Positions 18,564 through 27,370 of a DNA stretch of 64,000 nt are shown here, piece by piece. Under the pieces are notes generated by a model. It was not told the origin of the DNA. It did no database searches and was given only the letters and a program-made list of their open reading frames with translations. Position numbers and translations under genes: made by a program. The DNA is from Sulfitobacter sp. SK012 (GTDB taxonomy: Bacteria; Pseudomonadota; Alphaproteobacteria; Rhodobacterales; Rhodobacteraceae), in contig NZ_CP025804.1 of the NCBI RefSeq assembly GCF_003352085.1, positions 1,364,001-1,428,000 on the forward strand. Reading direction: 5' to 3'. Position 1 is the first letter of the stretch. The number at the start of each line of letters is the position of its first letter.

Positions 18564-19676
18564 TTATGAACCCAACGCATCCAAGATCTGCTGATGAAAT
18601 AAGTGGAGACCGGATTCTGTGAACCAGGAATCCTCAGCGTCGGCGACATATCGACCCTGATCGTACCCAAGACTGCCCAGGCCAAGCTGAACACTTTGGA
18701 CCAGTGCGATGTCCTCTCGATTGAACATCTCTGAAAACAACGATTTCACAACCTCAAGATTGGGGGCGTCGGTTTCTGCAGGACTATAGACATCGGCATG
18801 TTCCAGAGATTTTCCTGGCCCATCTGGCGTAATCCGCAAAACGATAAGCTGTGACGCGCCAGGCAGGCTCAACAAGCATAGGTTGGGCCACAGAAACCAA
18901 GTTAAATATGGCTCATCGCCTTTGGTTTCAAATCCTGCAAACCCTTGTTTTGCCGTCTTTTGATAGAAGCGAAAGCGATCGCGAACTTGTGATTTTACCG
19001 TTTCCTCGTTGTAGAGTGTGGCCAGCGTCGGATGGGCAACGGGGATATGGTAACCTTCGGAAAAATTGTCGATGACAACTTTCCAATTTGCATGAATGTC
19101 AAAATCGAATTGGTGTTTTGACACGTAGCCAGGCATCTCGGGCAGGTTGTCTAGAATTGTTTTTTCAAACTGGGGCAGATCGCCGTCTTCTGGTGTCGCA
19201 TTAGGGTCGAAATTGACAAAGATCATCCCTGCGACCAAGGCGTGCTGCACCGGTCTTAACCCGAAATCTGTTCGGTCAAATCCTGGAACATTGCCTGTCA
19301 AACGGGCGGTTTTCAGTTCGCCTTCGAGGCCGTAACACCAAGCATGATATTTGCAAACGATCTTGCTCTTAACCTGACCCTTGCCACTTAGAAGAAGATC
19401 GCCGCGGTGCTGACAGACGTTGAAAAATGCGCGCACATTGTTGTCCGACCCACGAATGATAACAATCGGTTGGCCAGCAACGTCGTCGGTAATGAAACTG
19501 CCAATTGCCGGCAGATCTGAAACATGCCCCACATAAAGCCAAGACCGCAGAAATATCTTCTGATGCTCCTGGTCATATATGTCTTGGTCGAGATAATATC
19601 GCGAGGGCAGGGTGTATGAATGTTGTGCGGTTTTAGTAAAAGCACCGCGTTCGCCTGATACAGTCTGGTCTGTCAT
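18564..19676 (-). CDS. Rieske non-haem iron oxygenase, quaternary-amine (CntA/GbcA) type alpha subunit
   Basis: Cytosolic ring-hydroxylating-type oxygenase of 370 residues that uses O2 and an external reductase to hydroxylate or N-demethylate its substrate. The Rieske [2Fe-2S] ligands are Cys88/His90 (NVCQHRG) and Cys108/His111 (CKYHAW). The mononuclear iron site has His210 and His215 in NFSEGYHIPVAHP. The residue bridging the two centres is Glu207, not the Asp of aromatic dioxygenases; Glu at this place is characteristic of CntA-like carnitine/betaine oxygenases, which supports a quaternary-amine substrate. GGAG precedes ATG 19676. Last gene of the M24-nitrilase-Rieske operon. No reductase gene is nearby, so the electron donor must be encoded elsewhere. 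Confidence 0.88.
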   Translation of the reverse strand: MTDQTVSGERGAFTKTAQHSYTLPSRYYLDQDIYDQEHQKIFLRSWLYVGHVSDLPAIGSFITDDVAGQPIVIIRGSDNNVRAFFNVCQHRGDLLLSGKGQVKSKIVCKYHAWCYGLEGELKTARLTGNVPGFDRTDFGLRPVQHALVAGMIFVNFDPNATPEDGDLPQFEKTILDNLPEMPGYVSKHQFDFDIHANWKVVIDNFSEGYHIPVAHPTLATLYNEETVKSQVRDRFRFYQKTAKQGFAGFETKGDEPYLTWFLWPNLCLLSLPGASQLIVLRITPDGPGKSLEHADVYSPAETDAPNLEVVKSLFSEMFNREDIALVQSVQLGLGSLGYDQGRYVADAEDSWFTESGLHLFHQQILDALGS

Positions 19677-19764
19677 TTGGTACTCCAATACTGATGTCGT
19701 TCCACGCGCTTGCCTTCGTTTGATAACCGCTCAAAGAACACCCAAACTGACGGCCACCTAAAAT

Positions 19765-20559
19765 TCATTCTAAGGCCAGTTTCAGCCCTTTTAGGTCCTC
19801 TAAATATGGCAATCGGTTTTGGGCGATTGCCACCTGTTCTTGTCGGATCTCCCCAAAGATTATACCCGGCTTCACGCCAGCACGGGCGAGTTCTTGACCC
19901 ATGGGGTCCGCAATAAAGCTTTGCCCCAAGAAACCCATGCCGTTTTCCTCGCCCGCGCTGTTGGCGTAGGCTAGAAAAACACCATTCTCGTATGCGCGCG
20001 TTGGGATCATGCGCTGCGCAACCCAACCCCATTGATCGCCAAGTGCCGTGGGTACCAAGATTAAATCTGCGCCCAAGGATGTGACGCGCCGGGTGGTTTC
20101 GGGAAACTCTGCGTCATAACAGATCAATGTTGCGATCTGTATGCCGCGGTAAGAAAACAACTTGCAGCCTTGCCCAGGTTTGAAATGGTTTGCCTCAAAC
20201 CCTGGAGGTATTGCCAGTTTGCGATGCCCGCCAAGCCGATTTCCATCCGGCCCGAAACACTGTGCCGCGTTGTAGATTTCCGCGCCGTCTCTCTCAGCAA
20301 AGCCGTAGTGGATCGCGACGCTATTAGATTTGGCAAGCTCCGCGATGACCTGGGCGGTGGGACCATCGGCCGGTTCTGCGCGGGCCTCAATTTCTCCGCC
20401 AATGTTGTAACCCGTTGAGAAAAGCTCTGGCAGCAATAGCAAATCGGCGTGTTGCGCCAAAACGTCGGGCAGTACAGCACAAAGCCAGTGGAGGCGATCT
20501 TGCGGCGTAGCAAGGTCTGCGGGTGATTGGCCGACGGCCAGGCGGAAGACATCGCTCAT
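19765..20559 (-). CDS. Carbon-nitrogen hydrolase (nitrilase superfamily amidase)
   Basis: Cytosolic amidase/carbamoylase-type enzyme of 264 residues. The catalytic triad is visible: Glu45 (LLPELFSTG), Lys114 (GHRKLAIP) and Cys147 (TLICYDAEFPE), with the expected spacing. It hydrolyses a non-peptide C-N bond such as a carboxamide or N-carbamoyl group; the exact branch (R-amidase, omega-amidase, carbamoylase) cannot be settled. Its ATG lies two bases after the TAG of the M24 gene, so the two are co-translated. The Rieske oxygenase follows 88 bases downstream. The group reads as a degradation route in which a C-N hydrolase pair works beside an N-demethylase. Confidence 0.88.
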   Translation of the reverse strand: MSDVFRLAVGQSPADLATPQDRLHWLCAVLPDVLAQHADLLLLPELFSTGYNIGGEIEARAEPADGPTAQVIAELAKSNSVAIHYGFAERDGAEIYNAAQCFGPDGNRLGGHRKLAIPPGFEANHFKPGQGCKLFSYRGIQIATLICYDAEFPETTRRVTSLGADLILVPTALGDQWGWVAQRMIPTRAYENGVFLAYANSAGEENGMGFLGQSFIADPMGQELARAGVKPGIIFGEIRQEQVAIAQNRLPYLEDLKGLKLALE

Positions 20560-20561
20560 GT

Positions 20562-21719
20562 CTAGGCCTCGGTCACCAACAGAGTGCGCGGATAGTTGGT
20601 AATGTATTCACACCCGGTTTTAGTAACAACAATCGAGTCGCCAATCCGCCCAGCAGTCACACCATCAATCGAAATCCCACCATCAACAGCAAAGGTCATA
20701 CCAGCTTCCAAAACCGTTTTGTCTCCAGCTTTGAGTTCCGGTGCTTCCAGATATGCGACGCCGATGGACCGCCCGGTGCGGTATCCCGTTTCATAGCCTC
20801 GATCAGCGTAAACGGCGTTTGCAGCCGCTGCCACGTCTTGCGCTAATACGCCCGGACGGATGGCCGCGATTGCTGCTTGCTGCGCTGCGATCGCGGCTTC
20901 CTGAACTCGGGCGGCATCATCCTGAACCTCGCCCACATGGAACATTCGATCAAAGCCAAGTTTGTACTGTTTGAACTGAGCCATGTTGCAGAAGCAAAAA
21001 TAGACTGGGTCGGCCGGTTCGTAACGCCGAACAGAGGCGCGGCGGTGAACCATCGACGTGTCCTTTCCGCTTTGCAGGATCTGAAGATTGTGGATCATCG
21101 GTGAAACAAAACGATCCCAGCCCTTGTCGGTGAGAAAAGTAGCCGCCTTTCGAGAGCCAGCTTCGATAACGGCAAGAGCACTCTCATATTCCTGGGCCCC
21201 AACACGCAAACTTCTGTGGGCTGCGGCCATCATTGCGCCGGCAATAAGCCCAGCCTCTTTCATCACCCCAATTTCGAAGGGTGACTTAATTTTACGTAAC
21301 GCCCCCAACACGGGTGAGATATCTTTGATTGGGACGTCCTTATATGTGTCATCTAGGTGGTTGCGCACGATGGCAGGGATTGTGTTGCGCTCAACCCAAA
21401 TTGCGGAAGGGTTGTCGCCTAGTGCCCCAGCAAGGGCAGTGCCCCATGTGTTTGTGCCAAAATCTTCCCATACGCGGATGTCATCGATCCAGGTCATCGC
21501 ACCCACCATTTCGGATTCCATCAAAGGCGTGATCACAATCGGTGCGTCCTGCGCCTTGACCACCAACATCGTAGGTCGGCCGAACTCGATCCCAAGATAC
21601 CCCCAGAACCCGGCAAGATAGGCTATCGAACCTTCATCTGTGAAAACGGCGTACTCAATGCCTTGCGCCTTCATATGATGTTGAAGAGCGGAGGTGCGGA
21701 TTTTGGCTTCTTCGAGCAT
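20562..21719 (-). CDS. M24-family creatinase-like hydrolase lacking the metal ligands
   Basis: Cytosolic pita-bread-fold protein of 385 residues with the two-domain layout of creatinase, prolidase and ectoine hydrolase. The N-terminal creatinase_N domain covers about residues 1-150. In the catalytic domain the five metal ligands of true M24 peptidases look replaced: the DxG strand reads YFCFCNMAQF, the GHGIG His position reads TGRSIGVAY, the EPG Glu position reads FAVDGGI, and the last ligand region reads AGRIGDSIVVT. That argues for a metal-independent C-N hydrolase, as creatinase is, not a peptidase. First gene of the operon; the starts of this gene and of the divergent GntR regulator are about 120 bases apart. 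Confidence 0.8.
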   Translation of the reverse strand: MLEEAKIRTSALQHHMKAQGIEYAVFTDEGSIAYLAGFWGYLGIEFGRPTMLVVKAQDAPIVITPLMESEMVGAMTWIDDIRVWEDFGTNTWGTALAGALGDNPSAIWVERNTIPAIVRNHLDDTYKDVPIKDISPVLGALRKIKSPFEIGVMKEAGLIAGAMMAAAHRSLRVGAQEYESALAVIEAGSRKAATFLTDKGWDRFVSPMIHNLQILQSGKDTSMVHRRASVRRYEPADPVYFCFCNMAQFKQYKLGFDRMFHVGEVQDDAARVQEAAIAAQQAAIAAIRPGVLAQDVAAAANAVYADRGYETGYRTGRSIGVAYLEAPELKAGDKTVLEAGMTFAVDGGISIDGVTAGRIGDSIVVTKTGCEYITNYPRTLLVTEA

Positions 21720-21766
21720 TTTGGACCCCTTTTCGGTGATATAGCGAGAGTTGAAAAAACGCTAAT

Positions 21767-21776
21767 CTGTGTACAG
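21767..21776. promoter_or_regulatory. Candidate GntR operator
   Basis: CTGTGTACAG, a 4-base inverted repeat around a GT centre, lies midway between the divergent M24 and GntR starts. FCD-type GntR proteins usually bind short palindromes of this kind in their own control region. Assignment is by position and symmetry only. Confidence 0.35.
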
Positions 21777-21842
21777 CGTGGGAGTCAATTTGTATTTAGG
21801 GCTCGAAATTGGTACGAAAGAACTATAGGTGCATACAGCTTG

Positions 21843-22529
21843 ATGGATACGTGTTTGATGCTCACAGATAAGACGGCGGCTGCAGAGGCCATTCAAGCCC
21901 AGCTTTTGCGGCGCATATGTTTCTTGGAATACCTTCCGGGTGATCAGTTGAAAGAGGCGGAACTTGCTGCCGAGTTTGGGGTCAGCAGAACACCCGTTCG
22001 CGACGCCATCAACCGGATCAACCATTTGGGATTGGTTGAGACAAGGAACGGCGTTGGAACTGTTGTCGTTGCTCTCACTGCCGAGAAAATTCACCACGTG
22101 TACGAAATGCGTTTGGAACTTGCGAAGCTCATTGGGAATAAATCTGCGCGCGCAATCAGGGCGGATGACCTCGAAGCGGCTCAATCGCTTCTGGATGAGG
22201 CGGCCATCCTGACCGAAAATTTCCACCCACGAAATTACGTCGAACTTAACCATCGGGTTCATGAACTGATCGCCAGTTTGATTGAAAACAGCGTGCTGAA
22301 TTCTTTTTGGTGGCAGACTTATTATCAGGCCGCCAGCACATGGTATCGTTCTAGTGAACGTTTGGGTCCAGATGCCGGAAGGGCACTTGTGCATGAGCTT
22401 GGTGATACTGTGGCTGCTTTGAAAAATAACGACGCCGATGCCATTGGATTTATCCAGCGCACCCACATCGGTTACGGCTACAGCGGCATCAAGGCGCAAC
22501 TCTGCGATCAGTCGACTGATAAAGCCTAG
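21843..22529 (+). CDS. GntR-family transcriptional regulator, FCD type
   Basis: DNA-binding regulator of about 228 residues. The winged helix is at about residues 22-75, with the recognition segment FGVSRTPVRDAINRI, then a NGVGTVV wing. The all-helical FCD ligand domain follows, with YEMRLELAKLIG and HRVHELIASLIEN, where His residues usually hold a metal. The frame is open from 21663, but that would overlap the M24 start; ATG 21843 or 21858 fits the family. It is divergent from the M24-nitrilase-Rieske operon and very likely controls it. The ligand is probably the pathway substrate. Confidence 0.87.
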   Translation: MDTCLMLTDKTAAAEAIQAQLLRRICFLEYLPGDQLKEAELAAEFGVSRTPVRDAINRINHLGLVETRNGVGTVVVALTAEKIHHVYEMRLELAKLIGNKSARAIRADDLEAAQSLLDEAAILTENFHPRNYVELNHRVHELIASLIENSVLNSFWWQTYYQAASTWYRSSERLGPDAGRALVHELGDTVAALKNNDADAIGFIQRTHIGYGYSGIKAQLCDQSTDKA

Positions 22530-23056
22530 CCCTGAGTCTTCAGGAACGGGCAGGTGGTCGGGCGTGATCAGAACCCGTAGGATAAGAAAACTGAGAGCCG
22601 CCCCTATGAATTGGAGCTGTGTGCTGAAATCGAGCCGGTGTACGGATACTTGGAATCTAAGGTTTCAGGTTGGTTGAATTGAAGTTTTTGAGAAATCAAC
22701 TGTAGGGGCCAACAGGGTATCAGTTAGCTAATTGTTGAACGTAAAAATAGGAGAATAGCCAAAGTAGTCATTTCAATTCTTCACACCGATGGTTTGCTTC
22801 GCTCCCAGAGCGCCATTTCCGCTGCCGTGCAGTGCGGTGCTTTGTTCGCATCTGGAGCGAAAGGTGGCGGCATAAAGTAGCTGCTCATGCGCCCAACTTA
22901 CCGTTTTCTCAGCAGCCGTCATAAAGCTGCACTGCAGAAAAATTGTGAAAGGTCTCTTTTCGTTACGGGACCGACCCACCGGTCGAGGTTCGCCGGGACA
23001 CCATCAAAGGAGCGGCTGCTGGTGAAACACTTCAAGCAATCCGCCGCTAAGTTATT
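22530..23056. other. Intergenic region with dispersed-repeat sequence
   Basis: About 530 bases without a gene. It holds copy A of the direct repeat described at 22719-22790, followed by degenerate repeat-like sequence up to about 22990 that resembles short intergenic repeats of Rhodobacteraceae. Frames here lack start signals. Confidence 0.45.
22719..22790 (+). repeat. Direct repeat family 1, copy A (most diverged)
   Basis: Begins TATCAGTTAGCTAATTGTTG and continues through AATAGCCAAAGTAGTCATTT. It aligns with copies at 25303 and 30390 in the same orientation. It lies just before the IS481 element. Confidence 0.55.
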
Positions 23057-24022
23057 TGTCACATCCCGGACGGTAGTATGGCTGTTTGTTGAACAGTTCC
23101 GGTTTGATTTTGTGCCAGTCCTTCATCGCTTGCAAGGGCGTCTTGCTGCCCAAGGCTAATTGGGGGAGTTGCTGGTTATAGAGGCATGCATAGCGATACA
23201 GCGTGGCTTCTAGTTCTTCGTCTGATCGGAAGTGGTGGCTTTGCAGTACATCTTCAATGCGTCCGTTGAACCGTTCGACCATACCGTTGGTCTGGGGCGA
23301 TCTTGGCGGGGTCAGGCGGTGCTCGATGTTCAGCTCGGCGCAGAGCTTGTCGAACTCATGTTTCCCACTTTGTTCGCGCTTATGCAGGCCAAAGAGGCGG
23401 TCGGTGAACTCCTTTCCATTGTCCGTGAGTAAGGTGCGGATGCGCATTGGACAGGCCCGCTCCAGGTTACGCAGAAAGCGGCGCGCATTGGCTGCCCTCT
23501 TGGTGTTGTAGACGCGGATGAAGACCCAGCGGGTGGCCCGGTCAATCGCGACGAACAGATAGCGGCGCGAGGTCTCATCCGCCATCTGTGGCAGGTACTT
23601 TACGTCGATATGCAGATATCCCGGCTCATAAGCCTTGAAGCCGCTGTGCTTTGGGCGAGTGGCCTTTGCCTTAAGATCGCGCAGGTTGCCCAGCCCATGC
23701 CGCCGCAGACACCGATCCAGCCCTGAGCGCGAGACATCTGGGTTCAGGAACTCCCGCCCTACGGCCAGCAAGTCATCCAGCGACACAAGCAGCGTCTTGC
23801 GCAACGCAACTGCGACGGTTTCCTGAGCAGGCATCAGCGTCGTTTGCAGCCGATGAGCGGTATGGCTACGACATGTACACTGTCGCGCTTGCGCCATTTC
23901 CAAACCGTCTGTTCAGTTGTGCCAAAACGCTCAGCTAGAACCCATGCGGGCTCACCGCTCGCCTGGATGGCAGCCCGTATCTTAGGCGTTGTTGTCGCCT
24001 GGCTATGAAGATGGATCAGCAT
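23052..24022 (-). pseudogene. IS481-family transposase, frameshifted
   Basis: DDE transposase of the IS481 family. The N-terminal helix-turn-helix part, from ATG 24022, reads through EPAWVLAERFGTTEQTVWKW and ends out of frame after RDSVH. The catalytic part continues in the next frame with RSHTAHRLQTT and runs to 23052. The catalytic residues are present: Asp in LHIDVKYLP, Asp in LLTDNGKEF, and Glu in NGMVERFNGRIED. One missing base near 23871-23875 separates the halves; adding one base would give RDSVHDRSHTAHR, the usual sequence. The element is therefore probably inactive unless the shift is bypassed or is a base error. Confidence 0.85.
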
Positions 24023-24043
24023 TTAGCGTCCTCCCGGATGTCA
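23057..24043 (-). mobile_element. Decayed IS481-family insertion sequence
   Basis: About 990 bases bounded by imperfect inverted ends, TGTCACATCCCGGA at 23057-23070 and TCCCGGATGTCA at 24032-24043, around one frameshifted transposase gene. The transposase stop lies a few bases beyond the left repeat, so the exact left end is uncertain. No target duplication could be defined. Confidence 0.7.
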
Positions 24044-24181
24044 CCCAAAACCGATCTTGCCAAGAAAAATGCAGAGCGGCGAGGATCTATGTGATCATCC
24101 GGGATGGAACAGTTATTGACTTGCAAATTAGTTTTGTGCTCCCGTGGCACCTTATTCAACCATAAATGATTTATACCTTAG

Positions 24182-25294
24182 ATGCTATTGGGCCTCGCAA
24201 AGCCGACCGTCAAACATCTCTATCGAGCGCTTCCCAGCGTCTGGGCTAGCGAGATGGACCGGTATCTGCAACGCCGATACAAGTATCGCGCGCCGACGCG
24301 GTTGGATGTGATGACATCGTATGCGGGACAGAATCTGGACGTAGTTCAGGTCCTGCTGTTGTCGCTGTCCGAAACACATCCGCGCGACGAAATCGTCTTC
24401 TGGCTTTTTGAACAGAGGGTTTCCGCACAGGATATTGCGGCCTTAGCGGATTTCTGCGCGAGTTTGGGCAATGTGACCCTGCGTTCGATCAAGATTCCAC
24501 ATACCGGAGATTTTGATCGTCTCAAGACACTGGGCGGGAAACGGGACAGTGCAAGGTTCCTTTGGTTCGTCGCACATCAGCACCTCCCGAGGGATCTGAA
24601 ACGCGTCGTCTATCTGGATGCTTTGGACGTCATCGTCAGCGACGATCTTGTACCGCTGCTGAAACATCCGTTTCTTGGTAAATATCTTGTAGCGTGCCGG
24701 GAGTGGCTGGATATCCCCCCACTGCTGGTTGGCCCGGCCCGGCGAGCACATGATTGCGGTGTGCCAACTTGGATGATCAAGCACATGTCGCGGGGGTTGA
24801 TAAACAGTGGCGCAATCGTCCTCAACCTCGACAAGTTTCGACGCGATGGGATCGAGATTGGCCATTATGTTGAGACCGCCGAATGGGCGTACGACAAACT
24901 CAACCTTGAATTCGGTGATCAGGGGCTGTTTTCCCTGACCCATGGCAGCCACTACGTGCAAGCAAATGATCGGTATAATCACCGCTTCTTCAATGACTTA
25001 CCCAACCGTACCATGAAGCGGCCTGCCGTGATCCACTATTGCGGTGGAGTGCTCAAACCGGTGCATTGGCGACTGACCGCAGAGGCTGAGCATTTGGTGG
25101 CGGAGCATCTTGTCCGCAAGGACATGGCTGCGCTTACTCTGGCCAACTCACGACAGCTCCGCGCTGCGGATTTGCCGTATATGCGGAAATGGTGGGATGT
25201 CTGTGTGCGGACCCCGTGCTATTCGCGGATTGCACCGCAGGCTTCTCAGCGCATGGCCGCGGCTCTTTCTCGTGTTGGGCTAAATGTTGAATAG
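24182..25294 (+). CDS. Glycosyltransferase family 8 protein
   Basis: Cytosolic or membrane-associated retaining glycosyltransferase of 370 residues, GT8 fold. The UDP-sugar/metal site reads VVYLDALDVIVSDDL near residues 142-156, with DxxD in place of the usual DxD. Later motifs are NSGAIVLNLDKFR (about 218), GDQGLFSL (about 250) and IHYCGGVLKPVHW (about 290), all in the order of LgtC-like enzymes. It probably adds a hexose to lipopolysaccharide or another surface glycan. No other glycan gene is nearby, and it lies between an IS481 remnant and a direct repeat, so it looks like an acquired single-gene module. The start at 24182 lacks a good ribosome site; an in-frame ATG lies 24 codons downstream. 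Confidence 0.83.
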   Translation: MLLGLAKPTVKHLYRALPSVWASEMDRYLQRRYKYRAPTRLDVMTSYAGQNLDVVQVLLLSLSETHPRDEIVFWLFEQRVSAQDIAALADFCASLGNVTLRSIKIPHTGDFDRLKTLGGKRDSARFLWFVAHQHLPRDLKRVVYLDALDVIVSDDLVPLLKHPFLGKYLVACREWLDIPPLLVGPARRAHDCGVPTWMIKHMSRGLINSGAIVLNLDKFRRDGIEIGHYVETAEWAYDKLNLEFGDQGLFSLTHGSHYVQANDRYNHRFFNDLPNRTMKRPAVIHYCGGVLKPVHWRLTAEAEHLVAEHLVRKDMAALTLANSRQLRAADLPYMRKWWDVCVRTPCYSRIAPQASQRMAAALSRVGLNVE

Positions 25295-25302
25295 AAGCTG
25301 GC

Positions 25303-25380
25303 CGCCTGCGCAGTATCAGTGGGTTAGTAGTCGAAAGCAAAATGGGCGGAGTAGGCAAAGTCGCTTTCTTTTCGCTTCAA
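25303..25380 (+). repeat. Direct repeat family 1, copy B
   Basis: CGCCTGCGCAGTATCAGTGG followed by GTTAGTAGTCGAA and a GGCGGAGTAGGCAAAG segment. It matches copy C at 30390 over the first 35 or so bases with few differences. It lies nine bases after the GT8 stop. Confidence 0.65.
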
Positions 25381-25598
25381 ATGCTGACTCGGAGCCCATT
25401 TTACCGATCTATCACATCGCCGCGAGTGGCCTCTATCACGGGTCAGGCAAGACCATTCAACAACTGCTTTGGTTTTGAACAAGGATTGTGGCGGCGCGAA
25501 ACAAGATAGTTTCGCCACGCTTGGCAAACGAGCCGATGCTGCGCGACTTCTTAGTCTGGCATGCAAAGAATACGCCGTCATCGCCCGCGAAACCAGCG

Positions 25599-26015
25599 TT
25601 ATCCGTCTCGTCCGGGTTCTTCTAGATCGTTGGAAAACAATGCGATCTTGTTGCCTTGAGGGTCGCGAAGGTAGCCGACATAGAAATGGGTTCCATACGA
25701 GGCGCGAAAGCCGGGTTGGCCCTCGTCAAAGCCGCCTGCGGCAAGCGCGGCCGAGTGAAGATCGCGAATTAGCTTTTGACTGTGAGCTTCAAATGCGACC
25801 ATAGCGCCGTTCCCAGCTGAGGCCGGACGTCCATCGAAAGTTGGTTTGACGTAGAAATCTGGCAAAGCGGCAGGTTGACCTGGCTGAACGGGTAGGGCGT
25901 AACTTAGGCCCTCAGGACCTTCCTTCAGCCCGTAACCAAGGGCTGGCAGGAACGCTGAGTAAAACCGTTTCGCTTGGGCGATGTCATCAGCACCGACGGT
26001 GACGTAGGCAATCAT
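25599..26015 (-). CDS. VOC-superfamily protein (glyoxalase/bleomycin-resistance fold)
   Basis: Small cytosolic protein of 138 residues with two beta-alpha-beta-beta-beta motifs. It starts MIAYVTVGADDIAQAKRFYS, the usual VOC beginning, and ends with GTHFYVGYLRDPQGNKIALF, the usual last strand. Such proteins are dioxygenases, lyases or antibiotic-binding proteins; nothing here selects one. ATG 26015 has GGAAAGGAA upstream and is preferred to the 38-residue longer frame. It stands alone between repeats, convergent with the GT8 gene. Confidence 0.8.
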   Translation of the reverse strand: MIAYVTVGADDIAQAKRFYSAFLPALGYGLKEGPEGLSYALPVQPGQPAALPDFYVKPTFDGRPASAGNGAMVAFEAHSQKLIRDLHSAALAAGGFDEGQPGFRASYGTHFYVGYLRDPQGNKIALFSNDLEEPGRDG

Positions 26016-26313
26016 GCTGCGTGTTCCTTTCCGGAAGTTTGGTTCTTGCACTGTGCTTACCGCATTTTGGTAGACCAACGCGCCATTGGGCTCAATAACC
26101 GCTACACGAAACGGCGCGTCATCGTCCAATTAGGAATGGTAGGGCTCGGGCTTTAAATAGTCATTTGTAAGCTGGCAGTATCACCCCAAAAATGACCGTT
26201 TTTGAACGGCTCCCCTAAGCTGGCATTGTTACGGGACGCAGAAAAGGTCGGTTTTGGCGGCGCAAAAGCAGTCCATTTGAACCCCGCGTAGGACGCGCAT
26301 GCGAAAGGCAAAT

Positions 26314-26973
26314 TCAATCGACTCTCAGTTCGTCGTAGGACACCATGACGTGTTCGCGGTAGGCGGGCCGCTCAGCGAGGCGATTGTAATAGGCTTGCAC
26401 ATTCGGGAAATTGGCGCGTTGTAAATCAATGTCGTAATACCGAAAAAGAACGTGACCAAACTGGATGTCAGCAAGTGTGAGGTTTTCCCCTGCGAGAAAG
26501 TGATGCTTGGCAAGTTTTTCGTCGGCAATTTCAAGCTTTTTTTCCAGAACTTCGACCGCCGCCCTTATGGCCTTTTTGTCGCGTTGTGCCTTTGGAGTTC
26601 TTACCAAATGCCAAAAGACTGGAACTGTGAATGCGGCAGCAACATTGAGCTTGGCCCACTCGGCCCATCGATCAACGTCAGCCCGTTGCGTCATGTCACT
26701 GGGCCAAAAACTATCGCTGCCATACCTCGTGGCCAAGTGCCTGCATATCGCGCCTGTTTCCCAAAGCGGAGGCAAATCGATGTCTTTCAGAACTGGAATT
26801 GTTCCGTTTGGGTTCATTGCTAGAAATGCGTCTTCTTCAGTGCCGCCATAGATGCCGCCCGCATCATGGCGGACATATTTCAGGCCGAGCTCTCCAATGC
26901 ACCACATCAATGCCTGCACGTTCGAAGACGTTTTCCGACCCCAGACTTCCACCACACCAAATCCACCTATCAT
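26314..26973 (-). CDS. Glutathione S-transferase family protein
   Basis: Cytosolic protein of 219 residues. The N-terminal thioredoxin-like domain has VWGRKTSSNVQALMW, whose Ser is a candidate for thiol activation in theta/beta-like classes, followed by NPNGTIPVLKD with the cis-Pro and LWETGAICRHLA with the Glu-Ser-type glutathione loop as ETG. The helical C-terminal domain has LTLADIQFGHVLFRYY. It probably conjugates or reduces electrophiles; substrate unknown. It lies downstream of the orphan molybdoenzyme on the same strand, about 400 bases away. Confidence 0.85.
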   Translation of the reverse strand: MIGGFGVVEVWGRKTSSNVQALMWCIGELGLKYVRHDAGGIYGGTEEDAFLAMNPNGTIPVLKDIDLPPLWETGAICRHLATRYGSDSFWPSDMTQRADVDRWAEWAKLNVAAAFTVPVFWHLVRTPKAQRDKKAIRAAVEVLEKKLEIADEKLAKHHFLAGENLTLADIQFGHVLFRYYDIDLQRANFPNVQAYYNRLAERPAYREHVMVSYDELRVD

Positions 26974-27006
26974 TTTAGCAAAGGTTGCAGTGGAGCCCAG
27001 AAAATT

Positions 27007-27276
27007 TCAATGACTGTTTGGTTCTGCAACTGAGACATCGCACACGCCTGCGGCCAACACCCAGTTTGGAATTCTTCCCTTCTGATCACTGCGAACAACC
27101 GCTTCCGGGAAACCCTGCCAAAGCGCCGCAAAACTGTCGCGTTCTTGATCGGGCAGGCCCAGCGAGCCTTGCTGCACCCGCTTCAGGAAGCTGTATCCCG
27201 CATAGCAATCGATAGTGCAGGATGCAGCGCGAGTCAGTTTTGAGCCCAAAGCAGCCGCTAGGTCGGCGCTCAGCAT
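27007..27276 (-). CDS. Hypothetical protein, possible remnant
   Basis: A frame of 89 residues between the molybdoenzyme and GST genes, on their strand. Composition looks coding (LPDQERDSFAALWQGFPEAV), but there is no Shine-Dalgarno and I recognise no family. It could be the tail of a lost gene. Confidence 0.3.
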   Translation of the reverse strand: MLSADLAAALGSKLTRAASCTIDCYAGYSFLKRVQQGSLGLPDQERDSFAALWQGFPEAVVRSDQKGRIPNWVLAAGVCDVSVAEPNSH

Positions 27277-27370
27277 CGGTTAGTAAGAGCAAGAAACGGA
27301 AGTTCGTGGCAACTGAAAATCAGGAATTCTAGGATTGAACGACAGTCGGATGTGCTATTTTTTTGTATGT

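Noticed and set aside
21088..21621. 177-codon frame on the plus strand opposite the M24 gene
   Set aside because: Antisense shadow with no start signal; the M24 gene on the other strand is well supported.
20562..21719. DddP-type DMSP lyase
   Set aside because: DddP is also an M24-fold protein in roseobacters, but it keeps metal-binding residues that are absent here, and the operon context points to C-N hydrolysis.
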